DNA of 64,000 nucleotides from Magnaporthiopsis rhizophila. Taxonomy: Eukaryota > Ascomycota > Sordariomycetes > Magnaporthales > Magnaporthaceae. Shown here one piece after another: positions 11,291-22,395 of the stretch. The notes beneath the pieces were generated by a model that worked only from the letters and a program-made list of their open reading frames with translations, searched no databases and had not been told where the DNA came from. Both the position numbers and the translations under genes were made by a program. Numbering within the stretch: the stretch's first letter is position 1; every line of letters starts with the position of its first letter. The DNA is taken from positions 310,001 to 374,000 of the forward strand of contig PYSS01000012.1 in assembly GCA_003049465.1 (NCBI GenBank), read 5' to 3'.

Positions 11291-13296
11291 ATGCTTGACC
11301 CGGCCCTTCCTGCCGCTGGGAGGAAGCGCCTGGTGGTCTGCTGCGATGGAACCTGGATGAACTCGCAAGTTCCCCCATTTGTTGAACGCCTATCCATGGG
11401 CATAGCAGCATAAAAGGCGCGGGCGTTAACAGCAGACGCGTCGGATCAACAGGGACACAGGCTACGACAAGAGAAGCCAGTCGCTGCAGACCCCCTCCAA
11501 TGTCACCCGCCTCTCGCGCGCCCTCAAGCGCCACTGCAAGGATGGCAGAGTCCAGATCATCGAGTACCAAAACGGCGTCGGCACCGGCAGCACGGTGGCA
11601 GACGTCCTAACCGGTGGTGCCTTTGGCAAGGGCATCGCCGAGCACGTCAGGGAGGCGTACTCGTTCATATGCGCAAACTACGAAGACGGCGACGAGATCG
11701 TCCTCGTCGGCTTCTCCCGAGGCGCCTTCACTGCCCGTAGCATCGCCGGCATGATCGGGGACCTCGGTCTTCTGACCCGCAAGGGCATGGAGTTCTTCTA
11801 CCCCATCTTCAAAGACATGCAAAACTGGCGAACTCCAGGCTACAAGGATCCGTTCCCGAGGATGCCCTTCGAAAACAAACCCAGAGGAGAAAATGCCGAA
11901 GAGACGTACAGGGAAATGCTTCTATCGGTTCGTCCATGCTCCAACATGACATGTGTCTGCTTTGCTTCTTTGGCGCAACAACTGACTTCCTCTCTAGTGG
12001 GGACTTACTCGAGTGCACGAAAATGGCGGGAAAGGGCCCCTGATCAGGGTTAAGGCCGTCGGTGAGTTGCTCAACTCCTTCGTCCCTTGTATACCCCCGA
12101 AGGAAAGAAACGTCCCACTGACACCTCCCACTCCGAACAAAGGCGTGTGGGACACAGTCGGCAGCCTCGGCATCCCGAGAACATCCTGGATGGAAAAGCT
12201 CGGGATCCGTCACGTAACGCGCGAGTATAGATTCTACGACACCAACCTCTCCGACCGCATTGGCCATGCCTTCCAGGCTTTGGCTCTAGACGAGCATCGA
12301 CCGCCGTTTGCACCCACCGTGTGGGAGCGCAAGGCCGAAAACAAGTTTACTACGGACCTCCGCCAAGTCTGGTTCCCTGGGAATCACGGCAATGTGGGAG
12401 GTGGTTGGTCTGACGAGGGCATTGCCAACATGTCGCTCGCGTGGATGATGGACCAACTGGCCTCGATTGGTGTCGAGTTCGACGAGGCAACCATCGACCG
12501 CATCTTCACCAGGACGCGAGAGTTCTACAGCGAGCTGGCCGGCGTCGACCCCAACGCGGATCGCCGACTCCTCGACATCGGCTCGCTCATGAGCAAGCTC
12601 TTCAGCGGCCGAGCTCTCCCCTGGGCCGTGGGGCCAATCTACGAGATGAACGCCCCGGTCCGGCCCTGGGGGCTTGGTGCCATCCTTCAGGCTGGGAGCT
12701 GGCTGTACAAGCTCGCGGGCCACGACATACGCACCCCGGGCATGTACCACAAGGTCGATCCTCTATACGGCCGCAAGCTTCCCGCTTATCTTGAGGACAC
12801 GAACGAGCGGATCCACAGCTCTGTGCGGGTCCGCCTGGCCGTCAAGGGGCTGGGGCTCAACGACAAGGGCCACTGGGATGCGCCTGCGCTTCTGGGTAAC
12901 TGGCGCCTCGCCAAGACGGACGAGAAGTTCGATGATCCCATCCCCAGGGGCTCCAACCTCTGGGGCCAGTGGCAGACCACCAACGGCGTCATTCCCAAGC
13001 GCCGCTCCACCGCTCCGACACCCGCAGTCTCGACGCTGGCCGAGGACGGAACCCTGCTGTCGCCGCCGGGCCAGGACGGCGAGGGACAGGACGACGACGA
13101 CGACGATATGGCTTTGCCTATTTCCGACGGCAAGCGGTGGATCTGGGAGTACTGCGGGCCCGAATCACAAGCACCCCCAGAGCGCATCATGGTTGAAGAG
13201 CCACTGGGGCCATACGAGCGGCATCTTCTCAAGCTGTCGGGCGGCGAGCCCAACATCTTTGTATTTGCCGAGGCGAGCTCGGTGGAGGCGTGTTAG
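11291..13296 (+). CDS. DUF2235 alpha/beta-hydrolase (Tle1-like phospholipase fold)
   Basis: Exons are 11291..11364, 11453..11927, 11998..12061 and 12143..13296 (588 aa). The DUF2235 family shares its hydrolase fold with the bacterial type VI effector Tle1, a phospholipase A; the fungal members have no established role. The signature starts with VVCCDGTWMNS (residues about 16-26). The nucleophile elbow GFSRGA places Ser at residue 113; a likely catalytic Asp is in GVWDTVGS and a likely His in FPGNHGNVGGGW. Intron 1 (11365..11452) has a GC donor (GCAAGT) and AG acceptor; no GT donor restores the frame. Intron 3 (12062..12142) is 81 nt without an in-frame stop. The C-terminus has an Asp run (about 13092..13110). 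No signal peptide or membrane segment is seen, so the protein is probably intracellular. Confidence 0.9.
11365..11452 (+). other. GC-AG intron in the DUF2235 gene
   Basis: The coding frame runs DGTWMN-S-DTGYDK only if splicing occurs between TC at 11364 and G at 11453. The donor is then GCAAGT and the acceptor AACAG, with a TTAAC branch-like site at about 11425. The nearby GT at 11369 gives the wrong phase. Confidence 0.8.
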
Positions 13297-13599
13297 GCTG
13301 GCCCTGTGTGTTGACGGCGGCGAGGGAGGTTGTGGCGATATTGTTTCACTACTTTTATTTGCACGCACTGCTACATTTCTTGTTCTGGTGGGCGAGCCTC
13401 AGGGGTTCCGTTCTTAGTTTCTGCCGCACGGGTTGGACAAAGAGTTCTTTTGAACCCTATCGTAATCATAATCACGTCTATAGAGTGTCAGGACTATCAT
13501 TCATACGGGAATTTAATAGGCAATTATTGGATATGAGAGATTTGATCCATCTTAGAGGGACCAACGTCTACTGCCTGCTCAGAGTGACAAGAGCTCCCA
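13297..13599. other. Short convergent intergenic region
   Basis: About 300 bp shared by the 3' ends of the DUF2235 gene (+) and TPT1 (-). It is AT-richer than its surroundings; no gene, repeat or clear terminator is seen. Confidence 0.6.
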
Positions 13600-14365
13600 T
13601 CACTCTGCAGCCGCGCTGCTCCCACCACCACGTCCTCCACCTCCGCGTCCACCTCCGCGTCTGCCTCGTCCGCTCCCTCTTCCAACCCTCTCTTTACCCA
13701 CGGGGACCTTGAACTTGAGTCCCGGCGGTAAGTCGGCGACCTTCTGCCCGTCCCTCCACAGCACGCCGACCAAGCCCGGGTCCCTGCCGACGACCTCGCG
13801 GAAGTAGCGGGCGGGCACGAGCCCGTCTGCATCGCCCTCGGTCAGCACGACGCCGTTGTCGCTCAGCCACCACTTCATGGCGCCGTCGCGCAGCGAGGCC
13901 TCGACGTCGACGTAGACGAGCAGCTCGGCGTCGCGCCGCATGCCGCTGACCACCGGCGGTCCATCGTCATTCCCACCATCCCCGCCGGGTACGCCAGTGC
14001 CGCAGTGCACGTGGTTGCGGCCCATGGGCTTTAATCCGCCCGCCTCCTCGATGGCGCGCCAAAAGGCAAAGTAGGTGCCGTGCACCACCGTGGGCGGGAT
14101 TGGGGCCGGGCCTGCTGTGTTGTTGTCGTTGTTGTCGACAGCAGCAGCAGCATCCAGGGTGATGGGCCGTAAAAGACCGGCCGATTCGAGCTTGATGCTG
14201 TGGCCTTGGTTTGCGCGGATGAGCCAGTCGGCTGGGCTGGTGGTTGCTGTCTCTGCTGCTGCCGCGTCTTTGGGCTTCAGGCTGAAGCGCTGCTTGTCGC
14301 TGCTGGCCACGATCTCTTGCACCTCGGCCAGCGTCAGTTTGAGGCTGCGGATGGGGCCATATATG

Positions 14366-14404
<39 letters not shown>

Positions 14405-14927
14405 AGATTTGTCAGTTGCAAAAGTCATGCCAAACGAGAAGGGAAAAGGAGAGAAGAAAAAAAAAAAAAAACCTCACCACCTCGTCAAGCGCCGCGTACC
14501 CCTCGCCATCAAGCCCAATGCCCGCCCTCTCGGCCTGGTGCCGCAGCAGCTTGGACAACGCCCGCGAGACGGTCACCTCGCGCGACCCGCCGTCACCACT
14601 GCCACCACCTCGTCTGTTGCCTCTTCCTCCCCCTCCGCGTCCTTTGCCCTTGCCGCCCTGGGACGCTGCGCCGTCGTCGTGTCGATCCATGCCGGCGACG
14701 GCAGTGGTGGCAAAGAATCGCGGTGCTGAGCTTGCTACTGCGGTTACTGCTGTAGTTGCCAGCAACGAGCTCTGTCGCGGACGTGGACTTGTGGCGCCGG
14801 TGGTTTTTGTTGGAGCTCCTCCTCCCACAGGTGCTCGTGGCGGGCTTCTTGTCCTTGTGAGGATGGCGGGGAGGCGTTGGAGCGCTGAAGGGGCAGCAGC
14901 AGCCCACTGTCTGCCGCTATTAATCAT
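13600..14927 (-). CDS. tpt1: tRNA 2'-phosphotransferase (TPT1/KptA)
   Basis: Removes the 2'-phosphate left at the tRNA splice junction, transferring it to NAD+. Exons on the minus strand are 14927..14478 and 14367..13600 (405 aa from the first ATG; 326 aa from Met80 at 14690). Family motifs are in order: LSKLLRH, DKQRF, IRANQGHS, VVHGTYFAFW and GRNHVH, so all expected active-site blocks are present. Splicing joins LDEV to LIYGPIRSL in phase 0; the intron (14368..14477) contains a CTGAC branch site followed by a 35-nt A run on the coding strand just before the AG. The tail is RGG-like (GRGSGRGRRGGGRGGG), suggesting RNA contact. The 79 residues before Met80 contain no Asp or Glu and look like a mitochondrial presequence; a TGA lies three codons before the first ATG. 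Which start is used is unresolved. Confidence 0.9.
14369..14403 (-). repeat. 35-nt homopolymer T run (A run on the TPT1 coding strand)
   Basis: T35 on the plus strand inside the TPT1 intron, between its branch site and acceptor. A second run, A15 at 14457..14471, sits beside the donor. Lengths of such runs are often wrong in assemblies. Confidence 0.8.
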
Positions 14928-15676
14928 TCTGGTTCAGCGGCTTAGTGCTCTCAGCTGGGCTCGGTCTGACTCAACCCTCTGAGCGTTGGAGTCAAATCTC
15001 AAATAGTCGCTGGGACAAGCGTCGAAAACGGCCCAACTCTGCCGGGACGGGGCACTGTCGACAGAACATCGGAACATGGATATGATATTTCCTATCTCGA
15101 TATTCATCCCCGGCCCTCCCCCACATGAGCCCCCAGCAACACACCACACCACCTTCACTCACGACATTTGGTACTTCTCCATCTAACCAAGGAAGCAGGT
15201 CAGAACATCAAGGCAAGATGGAGACCGAATGTTTCACCGAGCCCGAAAAGGCAACGAGGCGCCAACGAGGCCCTCGTTCATCCAATGTTAAAAAGTACAA
15301 ACGCCCAATCCTCCAATGCAGTGCGCAATCGATGCAACTAAGTACACTCCCCCTCCTTGCTCGCCGCCAATGATTCCACGGTACAAAAACTATGAGACAG
15401 AAAAGAAAAAAGAAAGATACTAATAGGGATAATAAAACCAAGACGGAGCTGCTGCAAGCATAATAAACGAAAATGAACATATCAAGATCAAATAGAACGC
15501 CCCGCGCCAGAATCGTAAGCTTCCTGTTGGTACATTCGTAATAAAAGATTTGTATGCCATGCGGGGGGGTTCATCAAGAAAAACGTCGACACATCTGCGC
15601 TCTTCACCATGTTTTGTCGTCATGCCTTCTTTCTTTCATCCATCCATCCGTCGTCTTACTTCTTTTTTTCTTCTCT
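14928..15676. other. Intergenic: TPT1 promoter and downstream 3' region
   Basis: Carries the promoter of TPT1 (reading left) and the 3' region of the next minus-strand gene. No coding frame of note; several A-rich blocks at 15388..15440. No TATA box is obvious. Confidence 0.5.
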
Positions 15677-18600
15677 TCATCGGTATCCACCCACCTGACT
15701 ACCGCCCGCCACTCCGCTCATGCCGGGGATCAAGCTCTCTCGCCGTCGGTGGAGGCTCGTGGTTCGGCCGAGCGTCGATCCACCGCCAGCCGCCCCAGCC
15801 ATCATTGGAAATTGCCGCTGCATTCGGTCGTCAACCATCTTGTCGCCAGCCGGAGGGGCCACGTCCCTCTCGGGCGTCACACGGTCCAAGTATCGCCGGT
15901 TCGGCGTTGCCGGGGCGGCGAGTCGGGCGTTAAGCGACGACGGCATCAGACGCCGGCGAGGAAGCGCCGAGGTGCCAAGGTTCGATGGCTCCGAGATGCT
16001 GGTCGTCTGTTGCTGCTGCTGGTGTTTTTGTTGCTGCTGGCCCACGTAATCGCGAGGGGCATTGCGCATTAGCCCGACGTCGGTAGTGGCGCGGGAGGGC
16101 GCGCGCAGTTGCGGGACTTCTTCGTCGTCGTACGACTTCTGGGAGCCGCGATGGAGAAACGATGTCTTGCGGCCCTCGTCGGGCTCTTCGGTTCCCGCTC
16201 GCCGTGTTCGAAGAAGCGAAGACCTCCGTCCGCTCGGTTCCTCGGGTTCCTCGGTCCCCGCCCGCCGCGTCCGAGAAATGAGCAGCGAGGACTTCCTCCC
16301 AGCAGACGCCGTCTCTATCGACGGGATCGGGGTGGCCGCCGTCATGGCGAAGCGAGGACTTGAGAGCGGCCCGCCACTCAGGAGGGCCGCCCTCCGATCC
16401 GACGTACGACCCAGAGACCTGGGGCTCAGCGTCGTGTTGAGACGAGACAAGCCGCCTTCTCCAACGGCACCCGAGCGCCTGGGGCCGTCGGCAAAAGAAA
16501 ATGTCCTCGCTGTGGGGCTCGTCAAGAAGGTCTCCTTCTCCACTGGCGTTGTGGCTGCAACCACGACCTTCCTGGGTGGTGCCGTCTTCGCAGCGGCGCC
16601 CTCGTCTGCCAGAGCTAGGCATAGCTCGGTAAGATTCCTACAAACGCTGTCCGCCTTCTTCCGAAGTTGCCTGTCCGTCAGGTTTGTGCCAAACCCGATG
16701 GAGCTTGCCGAGCTCGAAATCGGACCAGGTTGTCCCGGGGCCCCCATCATCTGAGATAGGGCCAGCGCATCGGTTGCTGCCGCCTCGAGCGCCTCGTATG
16801 CCTCTGCACTGAGGAATGGCTTTGATTTCGTGACGGCAGTGATGAGAATGGGGTTACTAGACTCCCGGTGTGACGAAGAGGTTGCGCTGACACTCTCCGT
16901 CTTGGTGTTCCCAGAGCTACGCTTGGGCGATGCCGACATCGTGGTCGCGTTGGTAGTGGCCGTTGGTGGCCTGTCGTCCGACACTCGCGACATGGCGTGG
17001 TTGGAGGTAGCCGGCACCTTGCCCGTCAACTCAAGCCTGTGAATGCGTGTTCTGATATCGTCAAGTTCATCCCAAACGGTCGATGGTGCCGCCGTGGACG
17101 TGGACGACTCGGTGCCCTCAACAGCTAGTCCTTGGCTCCCAGCCTCGGCCTGTTGCGATTCCGCCTGTCGTGGCACCAGTGGAGAGGAGTTGTAAGTCCG
17201 CGCTTGTCCGTAAGTGGCCTTGAAAGATGACGTCCTGCTCGTTGGCTGGGGAGCATTGTCCGTCACCGACGTGCGCCGTCTTCCGTACGCAGATATGGGA
17301 TCTGAAGTATCCTGGGTTGCCGGTGATCGAGGCGTGATGGGAGACGGCTTGAGGGCCTGGCCGGGCAGCCTCGATCGCGGCGTCTCATCAAGTTGTTGAA
17401 CGACGCGTTCCTTTGCAATTGGCCGTGGCGCCGGGTCTCTCGGCATCGGTAATATGGGCTGTTCGACACCGGAGCGGTGCGAGCGAGATGTCTCTCGTTG
17501 GTCCGACAGACGACGCGACATCCGAGGCGGCGAAGTGCGCTGATATGATGGAATCGCTGCTGATAGTGGTCGGCGATGGGCCGAACGATTAACCCTAGAC
17601 TGCATATCGGGTCAGTCGTGATACAAGACCCGGCAACACGGCGACATGAGGCGTTGAGCAGCCTGAAATTGTCCCGATCTTGGTGTTACGGACTCAGGAA
17701 GCGGCGAGCATCCGAGACAGTGTTTCTGGAGCAAGCGACCCAAGCCCGAGCAGACGGCGCGATTTCGCATCGTGGCTTTCTGTGGTCGCATCACGCCGGT
17801 CTGCGGTCACATCGTGACTCTCTGTGTTCCGATTCATGACGGTCCAAGACGCTGATGCCCGAGCGCTGCTGCTACTAAGCAGGGACCGGCAGGATTGCGA
17901 AACGCGGCTAAAATTGAGAGGCCATCGGTTTTCTATCTTCCCTCCCTGACATAAGCGTTGCTTATTCACTTACCAGAGCGTTCGGATCCTGAGGCTGGCG
18001 ATCGCCGTCAGCATGAGAGCGCGAGGAATCCTCGCGGGCGATCTTCATGAAGATGTCGCTCGTGGTGTTGTCGTTGGGCGTGGCATCGGCCGAGTCGGGC
18101 GGGGTCATCTGGGCGAAGGCGCCGTCTGCCAGACGGCCCTCGAGGGCCCATAGAGCGCGGTCGCGGTCGTGAGTGCCCGAGTCCATTAGGCCGTCGCGGG
18201 AGCAGTCGTCGAGGGAATTGCGCTTCGAGGTTGGGGTTTTCAAATCCCGGGTCCAGCTCTTCCTGGATCCCGAGGAGCGAAACGATCGGATGGGCGGAAC
18301 GCGTATTCCAGAGGAGTCGTTCCGTGGGTGTCGGAAGGATACAGGCGGTCGCGACTTGAATTTCCGTTTCTCATCGGCGTGGTCGTCGTCAGGTGCCCTT
18401 GGTGGCAGCAGCAGCAGATCCCGCTGGCCTCGCGCCCAGTCCGTAGTGGTGGTGGTTTCAGGCGATGCTGCGGTGTCGGCGTGATCGACGTCGCCTGCGC
18501 GGGGAGGAACAGTTGTGGTTGTGGCGGTGATGGTGCTGACAGCGCACGAGTCCGTGTTGGCGCGGCGATGATGCGAAGGCCCGAGCTGGGCGGTGGATGA

Positions 18601-19716
18601 TGAAGACGGTGGGGATTTGGAATTGGCGCGCACGACGCGAGAGCCCTGGCTAGCGACTTGACTGGGGACGGGCGAGTCAGGAAAGGAATAGGGCCGGCGA
18701 AGGACACGATTGGGGCCTGCGGCAGTGGAAGCGGCCGGAGGGTCGGCACGCAGAGGCAGAGAGCAGCGCAATCGAGTCGTCGACGAGGCGGAGGCCGCGG
18801 GACTCGGGTGTGTGGCGGCGGTGTTGATTGTGTTGATTGAGTTGTTTGTGTGATCGGAAGAAGTCGACGCAGACCCTGACACGGACGCACATGCGGGTGC
18901 GGACGCAATCGGAGTGGGCTGCAGTGAAACCAGCTTCAGTGGTTGCGGGTCAACTGGCGCTATTGCGCTGGAGAGGGTTGTGGTGGGTTCGGGCTCTCGG
19001 TCGCTAGGGCCCTGGCGCCCGTCGCCGGGACCGTGCTTGTTGTGCTTATGGATTGTGCAGTGGCGGTGGTGCGCCGGTTGCGGTTGCTGTTGTTGCACTC
19101 GCTGCGGCACGTGCAACAATTCCTCCCGCGTCGGCTTTGCTGCTGTTGTTGTTGATTGCTGTCGGATCGAACCAGGAGCGGCAGCAGGGTTTTCGCGGTG
19201 ATCCGCAAACTGCAGGTGATGCGGGTGCTTGTCCTTGTCCTGGCCAGTGGGGTCACTGACCATTGGATCCTGGTGGGTTCCCTGCCCAAGAGCGGTCGTG
19301 TTGCCGTTGCTGCTTGGCGACGGTGCTGGTCCACGGCGTTGCTGCTGCCGCTGTTCCTCCCCCTCCTCCTTCTCCTTCTCGTCCTGATGGCGGCGCGGCA
19401 GGTGTGGCGGCGGCAAGCCTGGCAGGGGTGTCGGCTCCTTCCCTAGGCCTGTGGTCTTGCGGTCGGCAAAGCGGAAAGCAGGCAATTTGGACGAGTTGTG
19501 GCTCTGGCGATGGGCGTGCCAATTTCGTTGTGTCGACGTTGGCGAGGGACCCTTAGCGCTGTCCGGGATGGCACTGCTAGTTGAAATGGCAGGCGTCGCG
19601 TTGCTATTGAGGCCAGGATCCGAGTCGGGCTGGCTGGGGTTTGGGACCTGGACCTGGATCTGGATGGACGGGACCATCTCGGTGGTGGTGCAGGCCATGA
19701 TTGCACAGGAAGCCAT
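15677..19716 (-). CDS. Large disordered conserved fungal protein ('LPXTG-motif cell wall anchor' type annotation)
   Basis: Exons on the minus strand are 19716..17974 and 17599..15677 (1221 aa). The intron (17600..17973, 374 nt) has a GTAAGT donor, CTGAC branch and CAG acceptor, and joins DPNAL to SRVNRSAHRRPLS in phase 0. The start is ATG at 19716 (MASCAIMACTTTEMVPS); the frame is open a few codons further without an ATG. I recognise blocks shared with Pezizomycotina proteins often named LPXTG-motif cell wall anchor proteins: WARGQRDLLL, RPPVSFR, PPIRSFRSSGSRKS, SDIFMKIARED, HRRPLSAAIPSYQ, SRRLSDQRETSR and TVWDELDDIRTRIHRLEL (likely coiled coil). There is no LPxTG, signal peptide or membrane segment, so that name says nothing reliable about function. 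Gln-, Ser- and Thr-rich low-complexity segments fill the rest. Function is unknown; the Ser-Pro/Thr-Pro content hints at kinase targets. Confidence 0.8.
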
Positions 19717-22260
19717 CTCGCCCGCCACTCAGGTTTTGTTTTCTGCTGCTGCCCCAAGCTCCCCTGGGACCCAGCCAAGCCAGTCGCAGGTCGCGCCTCA
19801 GGGCCAGTCGGGTGGTCTGGTGCCTCGCGTTCGCCAACTGGAGGTGTGTCGATATTAAGATATTATTTGTGGTGGAAAACATGCACCACCACGCCCATCA
19901 AGCCCGGTCGATCCCGCCCGTCGATCGAGAGGCGGCAGGAGACTCGCCAACAAATTCTCGACTGAGCCCGTCAGCGCATAAACCCGGATCTACCTATCCA
20001 GACCAGGGCTGGCTGGTGAATGCAAGTGCAAGGCGGCCGGCACGTCGAATCGAGATGGGAACCTGGTATTGCCGCGGTCGGTGGGTGGGCGAAAGACGGA
20101 GGCGGGCAGGTATGATATAAGGTAGGGGAGGGGAATATTAAGAAGTAGCTAGGTAGGTGTCCGTATAGCGAGCTGGATGGTGTGTGTCGCAAAGGAATGG
20201 ATGAAGCTGCAATCAAGAAATCAAGGATCAAGGAAAGAAGGAAGGAAGAGAGGGCAGGAGGGAAGAAGAGTGAGGGAAGAAGGAGGAGAAGTCCAGAGGC
20301 AAGACGGCCCTATACAAGGAACCTTGAGATTTTGCGTCCCGCCCTATTCACGTTGAGATGCCAGCAACGGACCAGACCAGACGTGGGCAAGCACAGATAT
20401 GCAGTGCAGATTGGGGAGGGGGTCCCTGGCCACGACAAGACTCTTCAACCGTCCTGGGGAGCAAGCCGAGCGACAGGGGAGGTCGAGGAGGAGCGGAAGA
20501 GGGGGGTAGTTCACCTGCTCTTTCCATATCACACGCTTCCGACCTTTAGCCCAATGAGGGCCACATATTTGACCTCTGCTAGCGTCCCGCAAAACTACGA
20601 CATCGAAAAACCGGCCTGACCTTCAAGTGGCTGGAGGTTAGTGTGCAGATATGCACGGCACGAAAGGGTCATGCTTCATGTGCTCATGAGCAAGCAGCAA
20701 GCAAGGAAGCAAGCAAGCAAGCCTTGCAGCGCCCTTCAAAGGGCCTATGAGCGCCCGCAGGGCACCAAGGTATCACCACTTGACTCCCCTTTTTCTTGCT
20801 TGGGGTGGCGGGCGGGGACGTGCTGCAGTCGGGACAGGATGAAAAAAAATCTCGGCCACCCACGCGCGTCCCTTGGAGATGCAGCGTCAATCTTTCGCTA
20901 GGCCCGAAAAAAGGCCAGTGCGCCACCAAACTGCAGCGACCTGCATGGCCTCCCCCGCCCATCCTAGTCCACATCCATGGCGTGGCGTCAGTGGGTTGGT
21001 TGCACATCACCGATGACCCAGCCATCCCACTGGTCAAGTGCCAAATTCCTGCAAGGTGGTGCCATATTTCTCGCAGTGCGGTGAGGCCTGGTTGGTGCCC
21101 TTTCATTGACTGAGCATATATTGGTCCATGCCGCGGAGCTTCCAATCTCTTGAGAGAAGGCATCTGGAATGAACGACGGATGACTAAAGGCGGGATGCGC
21201 ACTCTTTTCTGGCCGCCTTTATGGATTTTCGAATTGGGATGTTCTTCGTTTCTCCCGTCCGTGCACACAACCTGCCGCCCCATGTTCGTTTCTTCTTTGT
21301 TGTGTGGGCCCCTGGGTTCTGCAGCAAACTGCAGGCGAGGCTGCAACACTAACCACATCCTTCAGGACGTGCGCCGGCGCACAATCAACGCTGCAGCTTG
21401 AGATTGGAGGCCAGTGTCCCGTCCCGGGGCATGGACATGGTTCGTGGCTCAGCTCAGGAGGACGGCACACAAGCTAGGGCTCGTTTTCTCCCTCCATCGG
21501 GCGCCCAGCCTCGATGACATGGACGGCGCAGGGACCACGGCCAACTTGAAGTTCGGCAGTCCCTTCATCGTCAGCCATGTAACTCGACCCTGGCCGGGTG
21601 TTTGAACGATGGCTCTGTGCTCCGCGAACGCTCCACTGCGGGCGCCTGGTCATTCAACACTTGTCCAAACTGGATGAAAAGAAGAAGTCACGGTGAGGGG
21701 AAGAAACGTATTCTACAGTATGTGCCTAGGTATCTACCGCACATTGTGTTCATATCCGCACACGAGAAATGGCACGGAAGAAGCAAACGCCGAGTCCCTT
21801 TTCCGAATGCAGCCTCGCGGTGGCTGGAGAGGATTTCTTCGACAGCCAACACTAACCAAACTGGAAAGTGATGGGCAAGTGTGACAAGACAGTCAATGCA
21901 GAATTCGTTTCGGGAACTATGTGCCCTGAGGAGGGGAATTTAGGCCATGCCTGTCAAAACGGCGAGCTAGCAGCACCCAGCCTCGCATTTTTCCCCTTTA
22001 GTTCTCGAATATCGCAAGCATCCCCATGGATAACTTTGCGTATGCACACCGCAACACATGCGTGAGCAAGCGTGATGCTAGTTGCGCAGGTAGGTACCCA
22101 TGCTCGTATCCACAAGATTCGCGGCGACAACGTCCATTTTCGCATTTCGGGATTTCAATGCTTGACTCTCTCGCGGCGTTTTATCCGCGGCATCTGGAAG
22201 ACGGAAAATTACTCAGACAGGGCAGTGGACGATATCCCCAAACACTCCGATAGACCTGAG
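19717..22260. other. Gene-poor region, part 1: upstream of the minus-strand gene
   Basis: No convincing gene. It holds the promoter and probable 5' UTR of the gene ending at 19716, GA-rich stretches at 20217..20300, an AGCAAGCAAGC tract at about 20690..20722, and TAGGTA-type motifs at 20150..20158, 21725..21732 and 22091..22098. A 224-codon ATG frame on the minus strand (20684..21358) has no recognised domain and a composition unlike the coding genes here. Confidence 0.5.
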
Positions 22261-22287
22261 TCGCGGTGCACGACGAGATAGTGCAGA

Positions 22288-22295
22288 TATATAAA
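22288..22295 (+). promoter_or_regulatory. Orphan TATA box (TATATAAA)
   Basis: Perfect TATATAAA in the gene-poor region, followed 60 bp later by an ACG repeat. No gene of clear quality starts within 500 bp on the plus strand, so it may drive a non-coding transcript or be chance. Confidence 0.25.
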
Positions 22296-22354
22296 CAACG
22301 TACTGTAGGCACTCCAGGGCTGGACAAGAACCCAACATGCAAGATTTGCAGGAA

Positions 22355-22389
<35 letters not shown>
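22355..22389 (+). repeat. Trinucleotide microsatellite (ACG)n, about 12 copies
   Basis: Perfect ACG/GAC repeat of about 35 bp in non-coding DNA; likely length-variable between strains. Confidence 0.9.
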
Positions 22390-22395
22390 TCTAGC

